Shown: in pieces, positions 35,131 through 46,937 of the stretch | How positions within the stretch are numbered: the first letter of the stretch is position 1 | How the letters are laid out: each line of letters starts with the position of its first letter | NCBI RefSeq assembly: GCF_026745355.1 | Contig: NC_079209.1 | Span: 42,963,388 to 43,027,387 of the forward strand | Source: Beta vulgaris subsp. vulgaris | Lineage: Eukaryota > Streptophyta > Magnoliopsida > Caryophyllales > Amaranthaceae | Length of the DNA stretch: 64,000 nucleotides | Reading direction: 5' to 3' | Made by a program: the position numbers and the translations under genes | The notes under the pieces: model-generated | Seen by the model: the letters and a program-made list of their open reading frames with translations, nothing else | Databases searched by the model: none | What the model was told of the DNA's origin: nothing

Positions 35131-36302
35131 TAAATTCATACCTTAAACAACTATAGAAGAGAGAGAAAAGGCGGCGGCGACGGTAGTCTTCAACAGTACA
35201 AGAGAGAGAAAAGGCGCGAGTTGGCCTCTCTTTAGAACACCACGTGAAGGCGCCGCGAGACGGGAGTCTCCGGCGACAAGGAGGGCAGCGGCGCGGGTCC
35301 GGCGGGAGTCTCCGGCGACATGGAGGGCAGCGGTTCGCCGGCGAAATGGGGAGGTTAGGTTTTTCTGGGATTTGGTTGTGGTTCGAATGCTTCGCCGTAG
35401 ATGAGATTTGGTTGTGGTCGAAATATTCTGGGAAGGGTCGAATTCTTCTTGGTATATCCGCGCAATTAGCGTCCGCTGCGGCAAGTGGACGCTAATTTGC
35501 GTCCGTTACAAAAACAGACGGTAAATTTCAAAAACGGACGTTAAAATACGTCTGACTTTTCGACGGATGGTAAATGTCAAATATCGGACGCTATTTAATG
35601 TCTGCACTCAGAACGGACGGTATTTTGACGGCTACCGTCAAATTTTTTGGCGGACGCTACGTGCAGACGCTATAAAGACGGATTCTTGTTGTGTTTATGG
35701 GAACAAACCTCCTGTTGTCGTTCCCAACGAGGAAGAACTACTTTGATGACGCACAAGTAAATGCCTCCAAGTACAAGGAATTGAAAATGACAAAGGAAAA
35801 AGTCAAGGAGATCACGTTCCCATCCAAAATTTCCAACAAAAGCCTTAGAAGTATTAGCTTTCCCATCCTATGGAACTGATGGAACTCAAACAAGATCTCA
35901 ACTAAGAAAGTTTTGTAATTTTTATGCTTTTCTTTCTATGATGGAACCCATAAATCATGAAGAAGCAGTTAATGTGCTGATTAGATGGTTGTTATGCAAG
36001 AGGAACTCTATCAATATGAAAGAAACAAGGTTTGACTTCTTGGACCAAGTCCCAAGAACTATAAGGTAATTGGTTTGAAAGTGGGTGTTTAAAAGGAAAT
36101 TGGATGATTTTAGGACAATTGTAAGGAACAAGGCTAATCTAGTTGTATAAGGATACAATCAACAAGAAGGTATTGATTACGAGGAAGCTTTTTATCCTGT
36201 TGCAAAATTGCAAGTTATAAGAATACTTTTTCCCTTTGTTGCTATTACGGGTTCAAAATTGCATCAAATGGATGTTAAATGTGCTTTTTTAAATGGTTAT
36301 TA

Positions 36303-38806
36303 AAATGCGAAAGTTTAAGTTAAATTTGTGTTTCATACCATGCTCTTAATAAGTCTATATTCTCTAAAAAAAATAAAATTAATGACGAAATGAAGGAGAA
36401 TTAGCAAATGAATTTTTTATGTTGTCGTTATGTACTGAAGTATATGACACTAATGTAAGCACCTTTGATACTATCTGAATTAAAAGTCTTGTGTACTAAA
36501 CTTTTGAATCGGATAAAATAGGTTCATCTTGTACTTCCTTGAGTTATATATAAGTTTATTAATTAGTTCATTATTCTATACGTAGTTTCCTTAGTCCCAA
36601 TAGATCTATGGAAGATCTAGGTCCATTTTGAAAATTGGGTTTTGTAGGCATGTTTTTATTTTGCCCATCTGGGATGTGTGCATATTAGATTTGACTACCA
36701 TATTGTAAAGGTTTTGTATTGAAAACGTTTTGAAGTCAAACCCAATTCTTTAAAGGAAGAATCATAAATCTAATTGGATATTGAGAAACCATAGGGACAA
36801 ATAAGGGACTTATCCAAGGTAGATTTTCCCGTCTATACTCCATAGATGGTAAAAAAGAACCAAAGATTGAGTTCGGGGGTGAGGGTACAACACAGTCAAG
36901 AACCATGCTGCTCATTGCTGGCCTCTACTAAATATCGATTCATGTCATTGTTTATCCAAAAGAATAACCAAATAATTTTTTAAGCACCCTACAAATAATT
37001 AGTCTAGGTTGGTTGAGGAAACACATAAAAAAGTATTTTTTGTGACATGTTATTATACAATCAATATTACAGGGAACCTAGCAGGTTGTCCAGATTAACC
37101 TGATTAATGTTAGAATAGTTCTGAGGCTCTTTGATTAACAATAAATAATATGTGGGTGATAAAAGCAATAATGCAGGACAATCATATAATATTCATAGAA
37201 TAACCAAGCAAACATATAATATGTACATGAAAAGAAATAAAAATAAGAAAAGAAAATATTGCAGGGAATTAGTATAATATACAATACTTATAGTTGCAGG
37301 AATACGTTAACAATCTACATCATGAATATAATGTCAGTAACTTCAATAAAAATAATAATGATAAAGAAATAAAATAAAAGTGATTAATTTAGTTGTTCCT
37401 CAGAAATTATACCACTGTCCAACATCGTTGATTTTCACGGACCTTGGAAAATTGAATTATTAACCGAGTATTCTGTTTTGTGTTATGTATTGCGTCGAAA
37501 TATGGTCGAGTAGGTGTGTTATTATTTGCAACAGTTTGTAGTAGCATTATGATTTTGGCGTGAGATTAGAAATTAGTAGGATGATATATATAAGTTTAGG
37601 TAGTTGAGTTGCAATAGTTTTTTAAAAGATATTAGGTTTCTAAAAGATTTTTATTTAATTAGATTTTAGAAAAGAGTTCGATAAAAAGATATTTAAAATC
37701 ACTTTAGAGAAAGATTAATTTTTTGATAAAAGATATTTTCACTAACAAATATAATTAATAAAATTAATTGATTCTATTAATTACACTGATCTAGAAAATG
37801 GGTTTTTGAAGATGGGCTTTTAAAAAATTGTTTCAAAAACGTTTTAGGAAGTGGGTTTAGTAAAACTATTTACAAAAAAGGTTTTCAGAAATGGGTTAAT
37901 AAAAAGAGTTAGAGAATGAACTTGGTTTAAAACATTTTATTTTAAACTCATTCTTTATTCTTTCCTCGATCCGGATTATTGGAGTGGGGTATTACTCATC
38001 ATAAGGTACTAAATGGGGAGATACGATTATGTGTCTACATGTTTGGATTTGAGTCTTGCTAGACACACCCCAGACCCGACCTATTGACATCCATATTCTA
38101 AATACTATGTTTTATGATAGATGAAAGAATGTTTTAGGATGAAGCTAAGGAGTAATTTTTGATGTAGGATAGAAAAAAGATAGAAATAAAAGGAAATTGT
38201 GGACAGTTTTATATTGAAAAGAGAAAGAAAATGTACATGTGATCTTTTTGTAATCTATAAGTATGTAAACTAATTGGCAAAACCTAGCTAGAAATAGAAG
38301 TGAGTGAACATAACCTTTTTTTTTAGAGAGAGAGCAATGTGAGAGCTAAGAAAGAGATAAATAATAATGCACAAGAATTTTCGTCATTCGGTGTTTTTTA
38401 TTAGTGGAGAATATATATATATATGAGGATATTTAATAGTTGAATTTTCAAGCATGCGATAATATAATGTCTAGATATAAGATACATAAACCAATATATA
38501 TAACCCTAAAACTATTCTAATATTCCCACAAATCAGTTTCAATATGCTTCAAACTCTCGTGAAATATTGTGTTAGTTTCTTAACTAATTGAATATAGTAA
38601 AATGTGTTGTCCACGAGAGACTATGATGGAGGAGAGTATGGACAACTTATAAGTTCAAAGAGAATAAATCTTACCATTTCAAAATGGGAGTATCTCCCAA
38701 AACTCACAAACTTTTGTCTTTCTCTTCTCTTATGGGAGAAATGTCTATTCACATGTAGGTTATGCATATACTCTCTATCACACATTTTTCTGTAAATAGC
38801 CAATAG
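36303..38806. other. AT-rich intergenic DNA, no gene seen
   Basis: No long frame and no clear repeat ends. The GTTTTAGGAAGTGGGTTT-type words at 37780-37930 recur a few times. This could be old LTR-element internal DNA but no protein motif supports it. Confidence 0.45.
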
Positions 38807-39749
38807 CAAGGTTATCAAAATCGCAATTCAAATCGTCAAATATCACGATTCCAAGATCTAATAAATTGGACTATACGTTTTGAATAATGCACAAAATTAC
38901 AGTTGAAAGAAAGTAGATATAGAATCGTACAAAATCGGTAGAATCAATTAAATCGCGATTGATTACCGATTATGTATTTTTCCCTTATATTAAAGTATAT
39001 AGCTAGATTTTTAAATAAATCGGCCAGGCCCATAAGATCTCATTTGTTTCAAGCCTATCTGCCACATTTTTATCATCCGATCTACCATTTTTAAATACTC
39101 TTGCTTGGCATCTCAAACATAACTTTCTCACAAATCAGTTTTTCCTTAAATCTACCATTCATACCCTAATAATGTGGTATAAATATTGTTATGCTATTAG
39201 AAGATACTCGCAATAAGTGGTTATATATTGACCAACATCATCAAAAAAATCAACACGTGTTGAAACATCATAATCTACTTACCATATACTCCACACACAT
39301 TCTCTACCTCCAAAAGAAAACCGCAAATATAGGGAGAGAATCCAAAGGCACTTTCAATTGGTTGAAGTGGAGAAATATTGAACATACAAAAAAAAAAAAA
39401 AAAATAGGAAAAAGTTGAAAAACTTGTCTCCACACACACACATATATATATATATACCCAAACTCCTTTGCCTCCCCACAAAGAATGGAATGCTAGTGCA
39501 GCATCCCCCTTCTATCAACTAGTACCATGCAGTGGTCGATGCCTTTTTCGATAATTCACTGCCAACATCAAGCTTTGTTTATAATATCGTTAACAATTAT
39601 TGGGACACATGTGAACCCCTTCGTGTGTTCTGTACGGGACGTTCTTTATTTTAGAATGCCAAAATCTCCTTGATAGAGATGTTATACTCCATCTTTATAC
39701 TACTATAATGGACGATAAGCCCATAACTTTCAGATCTTGTTCAGAAAAT

Positions 39750-40151
39750 TAAGTCCCCACAAGCTCACACTTCAACATTGCACGTATTTGGATTCGTGTT
39801 CAGGACCTTCCATGGCGGTTTCTTGAAGCTGCATGGACTGTAAGAATTTTGAGCCACGTAGACTACGTGGAACACATTGATAATTATGGTCAGAGTCAGC
39901 TACTGGAGCCGTATCTCCGAGCAAGAGTTGTGATAGATATGATATCATGGGTCTACTTTCGATATGAAGGCATTTACAGGTTTTGTAAGGAATGCGGGTG
40001 CATCGTCCATAACATGGGACGATGTAATCTCTCTACTTATGATGCTCAAAGGCTTATTCAACGCCGACTTCGTGAATACGAAAAAGATGGTATGGGCGTA
40101 CTCCAAACTAATGAAGGTTTTACTTTGTATACAAATCTCATTAGGGTTTAA
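39750..40151 (+). pseudogene. LINE ORF1-like CCHC zinc-knuckle protein fragment
   Basis: The frame reads VRILSHVDYVEHIDNYGQSQ, LLEPYLRARVVIDM, YFRYEGIYRFCKECGCIVHN and MGRC. The spacing C-x2-C-x4-H-x4-C is the zf-CCHC_4 knuckle of plant L1 ORF1 proteins. These bind the element RNA. The N-terminal part is degraded. Confidence 0.8.
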
Positions 40152-40399
40152 ATTATAGGTTTGTTAAACTCAACTCCAGAATAAATCTACATCAAGTCAT
40201 CCCGCCCCTCATTATCCCATATCATGACCGCTATCTATACCGGGGTATTATGCTAACCCTTATGAAAACTCAAATTCATCCTCGGATAAGCATCACCGGA
40301 TCTGCTCCCTTGACCATTTCAAGGATAATTTCATGATAATAAGCAAAACCACACTAATCTGCCACCGAATTTTTCCAACTCTTCTATGCGTCAACTGAC

Positions 40400-41860
40400 A
40401 TGAGCACAGAAATAAAAACCATTTCTCAAAGTATAAGTGTAGTGGGACAACGCAAGGTTTTAATTAATGCAACTTCCCTTGCCCACTCCTATTGGAAACA
40501 AAGGACAAAGGACATGTACACCCGATTTAGTGAAGTACATTTATTCAGCCGCATTCGGCAGAGACAACGGAAAAATCAAATATATATGCTCCGAGGTAGG
40601 GAAGGTAATTGGATGGATAATCAACAAGAAATTGAGCACATTATCATAGACCATTTAAAGCTTATTTTTAAGGTTGTCCCAATGCCTGATACTGATGATA
40701 ATCAAATGGGTGAAAATATTGATTTGGTGTTACGGGAACTTTATTTCCCAACAATCTCTGAAAATGATTCGCGCATGCTTCTAGATCCGTTCTCTGATAG
40801 AGAAATTCAAGAGGCTATGTTTGATATTCATAATGATAAGTGTCCTGGGTTAGATGGTTTCCTGGTAAATTCTTTTAACTCTATTGGAAAACGATAGACA
40901 CACATGTTATTGAAGCTGTCAACCATTTCTTCTCAACATGCCACCTTTTGAACGAATGGAATCAATCTTTACTAGTTCTTATTCCTAAATGTGATCCACA
41001 TGAAGAGGTAAACCATCTTCGTCCTATTAGCCTTTGCAATATGCTCTACAAATGTATCGCAAAATGTATGGTCAAGAGAATGCAACCTCTACTTCCTAAT
41101 CTTATTGAGAACTTCCAAAATGCTTTTGTGCCGCGGCTTCAAATGATGACAATATCCATTTTTTACATCAGTTGCTGCACGTTATAAATAAATATCAGGA
41201 AACTAATATCTTGCGGCTCTTAAACTGGATATGAACAAGGCTTATGATCGGGTTAGTTGGTTGTTTTACTAAAAATTCTTACTGCATATGGGTTCCGACA
41301 CGTTGGATTCGACTTGTTCAACAATGTCTTTCTACAATTTCATATTGGATTCTTATTACTGGCGCAACCTCTAATCTCTTGATGCCTCAATGTAGGTTAC
41401 GTCAGGTAGACCCTTTATCACCTTATATGTTTCTCTTCTGTATGGATATTTTCTCTCGCATGACATCTTTTGTTATGGATATTAGAAATTTCCAGGGGGA
41501 TTCAGGTGTGCAAGCAAGGCCCTTCCATTTCGCATCTATTTTTTGTAGATGACTCACCTTTTTTCTTTAAAGTATCAGAAGATGCATGTACCGCTCTGAA
41601 TTCTCTGGTTGAAAGGTTTTGCACCATATCTGGGCAGATTGTAAACCTTCAGAAATCTTTCATCAAATTTAGCCCGAATATTCCCAGAGATAAGCAAATT
41701 CAATTAAAAGACATTCTATGACTGGAATCAAAAGAATCAATGGGATTTTATCTAGAAGCCTTAGAGGATATACAAGACACTAAAGTGCAACATTTTACCC
41801 ATCTTCTTGATTCAATTTCAAGCAAAATTGCTCAATGGAAGCATAGTTCCCTCAGCTAGC
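40400..41860 (+). pseudogene. LINE ORF2 reverse transcriptase, degenerate
   Basis: The segment 40400-40897 (YWKQRTKDMYTRFSEVHLFS, FSDREIQEAMFDIHNDKCPG, LDGFLVNSF) is the RT entry. 40948-41187 has LIPKCDPHEEVNHLRPISLC and NMLYKCIAKCMVKRMQPLLP, matching RT blocks. At 41400-41720 there are CRLRQVDPLSPYMFLFCMD (block with a damaged QGDPLSP) and a damaged FVDD-type active site around 41535-41550. Stops and shifts near 40897, 41190 and 41550 make it inactive. It runs into the CACTA MITE at 41861. Confidence 0.85.
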
Positions 41861-42277
41861 CACTAGTAGAAAAAGGACAATTTGCGTCCCCTCAAGTGTG
41901 TCGCACTTTAATGGAAACGACGCAAAAAACAAAATTTGCGTCGCATGCATGCTTGGGTACGATGCAAAACAACAAAGCACAAGCACTAGGTACGAGCGGC
42001 GTGCGTCGCACCCCCATTACATACGACACATATGGACCATATGCGTCGCACATCATGAGGGTGCGACGCACATAGCTGCATCCTGGTGAAAAGGAATGAG
42101 GCCTTATCTGCGTCGCACGTGAAGATAGGGTGTCGCAAAAGGCTGATTTGCGTCGGACCCCTAGGCCCATCCGACGCAAATCACTTGGGCCCAAGTATTA
42201 TTTTCATCCAAATAATGGCATTATTTTCGACCCCTAGACCCGCCTCACTTTTTTGTAAACCCTAGCTTCATTCTATC

Positions 42278-42575
42278 TAGAGGTGATCATGGGCCGGGCC
42301 GGGCCGCGGCAAAAAAATTTTCCCATTGACCGGGCCGGGCCTAAATTGCGGGCCGAATTTTTGTGTCCAAAGCCCGCTATTTCGGGCCTAAATTAGCGGG
42401 CTTTTGCGGGCCAAAACGGGCCGGGCCAAAAAATAGACTAAAAAGTCGCTTTTGGCTTGCCCAAAGCCCGCCCAAAGCAAAAAAAAATACGACCGGGCCG
42501 GGCCTGGCCCGCGGGCCGAAAAATTCAGCCCAAAACCCAGCCAAAAAACGAGCCGGGCCAAAATGATCACCTCTA
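42278..42575. mobile_element. Non-autonomous hAT element, 298 bp, nested in the CACTA MITE
   Basis: A perfect 8-bp duplication, ATTCTATC, lies at 42270-42277 and 42576-42583. Both ends are TAGAGGTGATCAT, followed by GGGCCGGGCC words and AAAGCCCGC-type words inside. Confidence 0.94.
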
Positions 42576-42654
42576 ATTCTATCGCCTCTCCCTCACACTT
42601 CATTCTAACGCCCCCTCTCTCTCATGTCTCTCTCTATTCTCTCAGATCAAACCG

Positions 42655-42850
42655 CCTTCTCTCTCAACTCTCAACTCTCGTATCTCAATCTCTCAACTCT
42701 CATATCTCAATCTCTCAACTCTCAACTCTCGTATCTCAATCTCTCAACTCTCATATCTCAATCTCTCAACTCTCATCAACAAGTAGTAGTAGACGCAACT
42801 CTCACCAACTCTCATCAACTCTCGTCAATCTGTGACACAACAACTCTCAT
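42655..42850. repeat. CT-rich tandem repeat (TCTCAACTCTCATATCTCAA)
   Basis: Alternating copies of CAACTCTCATATCTCAATCT and CAACTCTCAACTCTCGTATC follow each other, with a drift to CATCAACTCT at the right. Confidence 0.9.
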
Positions 42851-45519
42851 CAACTCAACACCGAGATTTCTCAGCAATTTTCCGGTGACTCAGAGGAGGA
42901 GGAGACGCAATTTTCCGGTGCGACGAAATTTCTCAGTCTCCTTTCTTTCTTCTCTCATTCTCTCTTCTCTAACTCCGGTAATTCTCTTTGTTTTTTTGCC
43001 ATTTTCTAAGATCCGATTTCTCCAAAATCTTGTTCATCTTATTCAGGCTCTTATCAATTCTCTTTTAATTATGAATTTCTTTGTTTTGCTAAAAATATAT
43101 TTTGGTATTTTTTTCTTTTTAATTTCTGGTATATATTAAAATGAAATTCATTGAATTTTCAGATCTGAAGGAGGAAGAGAAGGAATTGCAAACCAAGACT
43201 TACATTTCGATTGTTTTGCGATTTTCAGATTTTTAGATTTAGGTTGTTTTAGGATTTTCAAATTTTTATATTCGGTTGTTTTAGCCTAGGATTTCCAGAT
43301 TTTTTATATTTTGATTGTTTTAGGATTTCGCTGAACAATTCATATTATTCCAGATTTTTTCATTCTCTACTGGTTGTACAAGTGATTTCATTTTTTTTGG
43401 TTAATTTATTTTGTTTTGACGATTTGTATAATTTTCATTTTAGATTTTCGTCATGTTCTTTCAATTGTTCACGTTGTTTCAATTGCAAATTTTCTTGTTC
43501 TTTCAATAGTTGATGTTCTTGCAATCTATGAAATTACGCGACGGACGGATTCACGAGTTGTCTTGTAACCTAAAATATGGATGGATTCACAAAATTTATT
43601 TATTTTTTGTTAAAAAAAGTCACTTTTGCTTCGCATGCGTGCTTGGGTACGACGCAAATTCATTTTTTAAAAAAACATTAAATGGATGATTTGCGTCGCA
43701 CATAGACCAATACGCGACACAGATGGTGTCCATGTGCGTCAGACTACCTAGTACATGTGACGCAGATATCACTAAATATGCGTCGTGTCTAGTCCGACGC
43801 AGATCATATCTTTGAAATTTGCGTCGAGACTTGTGCCGTAGGACTTATGTCCGACGCAAATAGGGGTCCCAGGTCCGACGCAAATCAACCTTTCTCTACT
43901 AGTGAGCCAACGAAGCTCATTATTATCAATTCAATCCTAGTTGCATCTATCATACATCACATGGCGGTTTTTCATATTCCAGCTACTATAGCCAATAAGA
44001 TATATAGTATGTTGGCTAGGTTTTTTTTGTTCAAACCAGCAAGGTAAAGGTATCCCCTTAGAAAAAGAAAATCATTATTCAGACTCCTAAAGGCTTATGA
44101 GGTCTGGCGATTCGAAACATAAGCGCTAGGAATGAAGCTCTCTTGATAAAAAAAAAAGCCTGGCGCATTAAGTATCATCCTCAATTACTCTTGCTGAAGT
44201 GTATAAGAAGGTAAATCGTCACTCTTCAGACAAAATGCCTCAGGTTTAGAATCTGTCTTGGGGAGCCAGGTGCCTTCTTCATGTCTCGTTGATAAATGGA
44301 AATTATTATATACTATAACCTTCTTATTCCCTCTTACTAGCTCTTTATTAGTATTATAAACTATAAGTTGTGGCTTTTAGTTACTTTCATAGGTTATCTA
44401 GTAATTGAGTTTATATGATTATTTATCAGTTTGACCTATGTCAAATTTTATATAATTAATAATTTATCTCATGTTGGCAGGTACATGATCATATTAGAGT
44501 CAAATAATTAGATTTTCGGGCCAAATCTAATACTAACACTTTAACCCGTGCAACAAGAAATTGAGGAAATTTAGCTTCATTTGGTGAGAACACATGTGGC
44601 CACTTAGAAGTTGAGCTAAAGCCCAATTATACGAAGGTATTGCACGCAAATGTAGTGAAGCAAGGAGAAATAAGCAAAAAGAACAAAAGAAAAGAAACAC
44701 TCTTTTTGAGGCTAGGAAACCCAAGTACCATAAAGGGAAAAAAAAAGAGGGGGCTTTGGTTGAAAAATGACCCTAACATCAATAAGAGGAAGGGGATACA
44801 AACTACACAGAGGATGGCAGGCGGCAGAACTGGTGAAGACGTAGCATTAGTACACGAAAGAAGCGGCAGTGACGACGGGAGCTTTCAATCTGAAACTCCG
44901 GCCATTGTTTCTTATAATTGGGTGGTGTTCTCTTCAACTATGAGTAGCTAATTTATTTTTCTAGGACTTAGATGAAACCCTATTAGTATGAATTGATAGT
45001 TTAATGGTGTTTGAGAATTGATTTTTGGTTTATGATTGCATAATTATTGAGATTATTATTGGGTTGATTATTGTTTGCAATATAGGTTGATGATTGTTCT
45101 AGTAGATTTGATTATTGGTTTTATTGTAATCAAATTTACATACTTTGTTCTTGTAGTTCAAAGTGTGATGTTGTGCAACGGTGTTTGATGATTTGTGGTT
45201 AAAAAGATGAGTAATTTATCATTAGTGGAAAAATAAGGAAGGGTTGCGGTCAAAACAGCCCTAAGGGCTGCGTTTTTGGCCAGCAGCCCTTTCCATAACA
45301 ACCCTTCAATAGAAAAGAAGGGTTGTGGCTCAGGCCAAAAACGCAGCCCTTCGTAGCTCGAAGGGCTGCGTTTTAGGCTTAAACCGCAGCCCTTCTTCAA
45401 GTGAAGGGCTGCGATTTTAAGCCTAAAACGCAGCCCTTTGAGGTAAGAAGGGATGCGTTTTAGGCTTCAAGCCGCAGCCCTTCGTATTCTTTTCTTTAAA
45501 AAATTAAAAAATAAATCTG

Positions 45520-46220
45520 CCAGCCCTGCACTCCCCCCCAGCCTTGCACTCCCCCTGCCAGCCCTGCCAGAAGCCCCCTGCCCTGCCCACCCTAGCCAGC
45601 AGCCCCCACACACAGCCCCTAGCCCTGCCCACCCCAGCCAGCAGCCCCCACACCCACCATAGCCTGCAACCCCCAAACCCCATCCAGCAACCCCCTACCC
45701 TGCCCACCCCACCCAGCAGCCCCCACACATAGCCCCCAACCTAGCCAGCAAAACCCCACACCCAGCACACCCTAGCCCACCCCCTGCCCACTCCCCACAC
45801 CCAACCCTGCACTCCTCCCTGCCAGCCCAGCCCACACCCAGCCCACCCAGCCCACCCCTGCACTCCCTCCCTGCCAGTCCTGCCCACCCCACACACCCAG
45901 CCCACCCCTGCCCTGCCCTCTAGCCCACCTGCACCCCCACCCCTTCCCTGCCCCTACACTCCTCTTCCACCCCAGCCCACATTCCCCACCCCCTGCACTC
46001 CGCAAGCCCTGCCCACCCCAGCCCCCCCTACACTCTCCTCTTCCTGCCCTAACCCCCGCCCACCCCTTCACTCCCCTGCACCCCACCCTAACCCACCCTC
46101 TGCCAGCGCCTCCACCCATTGTTGCCAGCCACCCTAGCACCCAACCAGCCCCATAGCCCAGCCCAGCATCCCACCATGGCAGCCCCCCCCCCCCACCCTA
46201 CCCCACCCCACCCAAAATCT
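45520..46220. repeat. C-rich low-complexity stretch
   Basis: Repeating CCAGCCCTGCCCACCCC-type words, 700 bases long, with almost no G on the plus strand outside GCC. A related shorter one is at 50010-50180, near the other end of the same CACTA element. Apparent Pro-rich or Gly-rich frames here are by-products of this composition. Confidence 0.92.
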
Positions 46221-46937
46221 CCCTTCGACACAAAAAAAACCCGATCAAATTGCAATAATATATGACAAGTTTTTGAACGTAATATAAACTTTAAATATGT
46301 ATATTTAATAATGTAAAAAGTGTACATAGAATTGATACAAACTAGTAGATGTAGCTAATTATATCACGTATTCCACCAAAATGTATCATAAGCAATCATC
46401 AATGTGGGAGCCAACTTATCCGAACTTCATGTAATTCTTCTTGGTGAAGGCCCTCAAACTTGGTGTGTTATTCATATAAACCTTGCAAAACAACCAAGGA
46501 ATAAACACATAATATGAGAATCCAATCATTTACCGTAGTTAGTGGTTCTAAAAATGACATATACCTTCCCGAAATTCAATCAAAAACAAATGCAAGCCTA
46601 AAACTCTAACACTAGTTATATTATATCTCATATTATCATATTCAAAAAGAAAATGGAGTTAAATGACTCGAGAAAAGGAATTGGACGCGAAAAGAAAAAT
46701 AGGCCTAAAATCACATTTATGTTCCCGATATACAACCAACAACAAATGCAAGCCTAAAATCTACACAATAGTTACATTATACCTCATATATCATGTTCAA
46801 AATGAAATTGGGGTTAAATGACGCGATAAGTACGATTGGACGCGAAAAGGCAAAAATAGGCCTAAAATGCCTTTTCGTTCCCAAAATTCAACCTACAACA
46901 ATTGCAAGCCTAAAATCTACACATATTACATTATGCC

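Larger units (their letters stand above)
32835..35693 (-). mobile_element. CACTA (En/Spm) element, 2.86 kb, internally deleted
   Basis: Both ends read CACAACAAGAAT (left as written, right on the reverse strand), a variant of the usual CACTACAAGAA. A 3-bp TTT duplication flanks it (32832-32834, 35694-35696). Subterminal repeats with GCGTCCG, GGACGCTA and GACGGTA crowd the right 200 bases and reappear at the left end. It holds the N-terminal half of a TNP2 transposase. The rest of TNP2 and any TNPA gene are deleted. Confidence 0.9.
32530..36302 (+). pseudogene. Ty1/Copia pol remnant (integrase end to RT), split by a CACTA element
   Basis: The left part (32530-32834) reads in broken frames as the Copia integrase C-terminal end: FLGYASNSKAFRVYSKRTLC and VEESVHVI. 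The right part (35697-36302) reads on to the start of the RT: EGIDYEEAFYPVAKL, VIRILFPFVAITGSKLHQMD and VKCAFLNGY. Pieces with stops, for example near 35880 and 36150, lie between. The CACTA element 32835-35693 separates the two halves with a TTT duplication. No LTR is seen on either side, so this is a small dead fragment. Confidence 0.8.
41861..43904. mobile_element. Non-autonomous CACTA element, 2044 bp
   Basis: It begins CACTAGTAGAAAAAGGACAA and ends with the reverse of CACTAGTAGAGAAAGGTTGA. The 3-bp duplication AGC is at 41858-41860 and 43905-43907. Subterminal repeats around GCGTCGCAC/TCCGACGCA recur more than ten times in the outer 300 bases at each side. No transposase. A hAT MITE sits at 42278-42575, and a CT-rich tandem at 42655-42850. 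Confidence 0.94.

Noticed and set aside
45453..46140. Pro-rich and Gly/Trp-rich open frames on both strands
   Set aside because: They arise from a C-rich low-complexity stretch; all frames stay open because of composition, with no domain.
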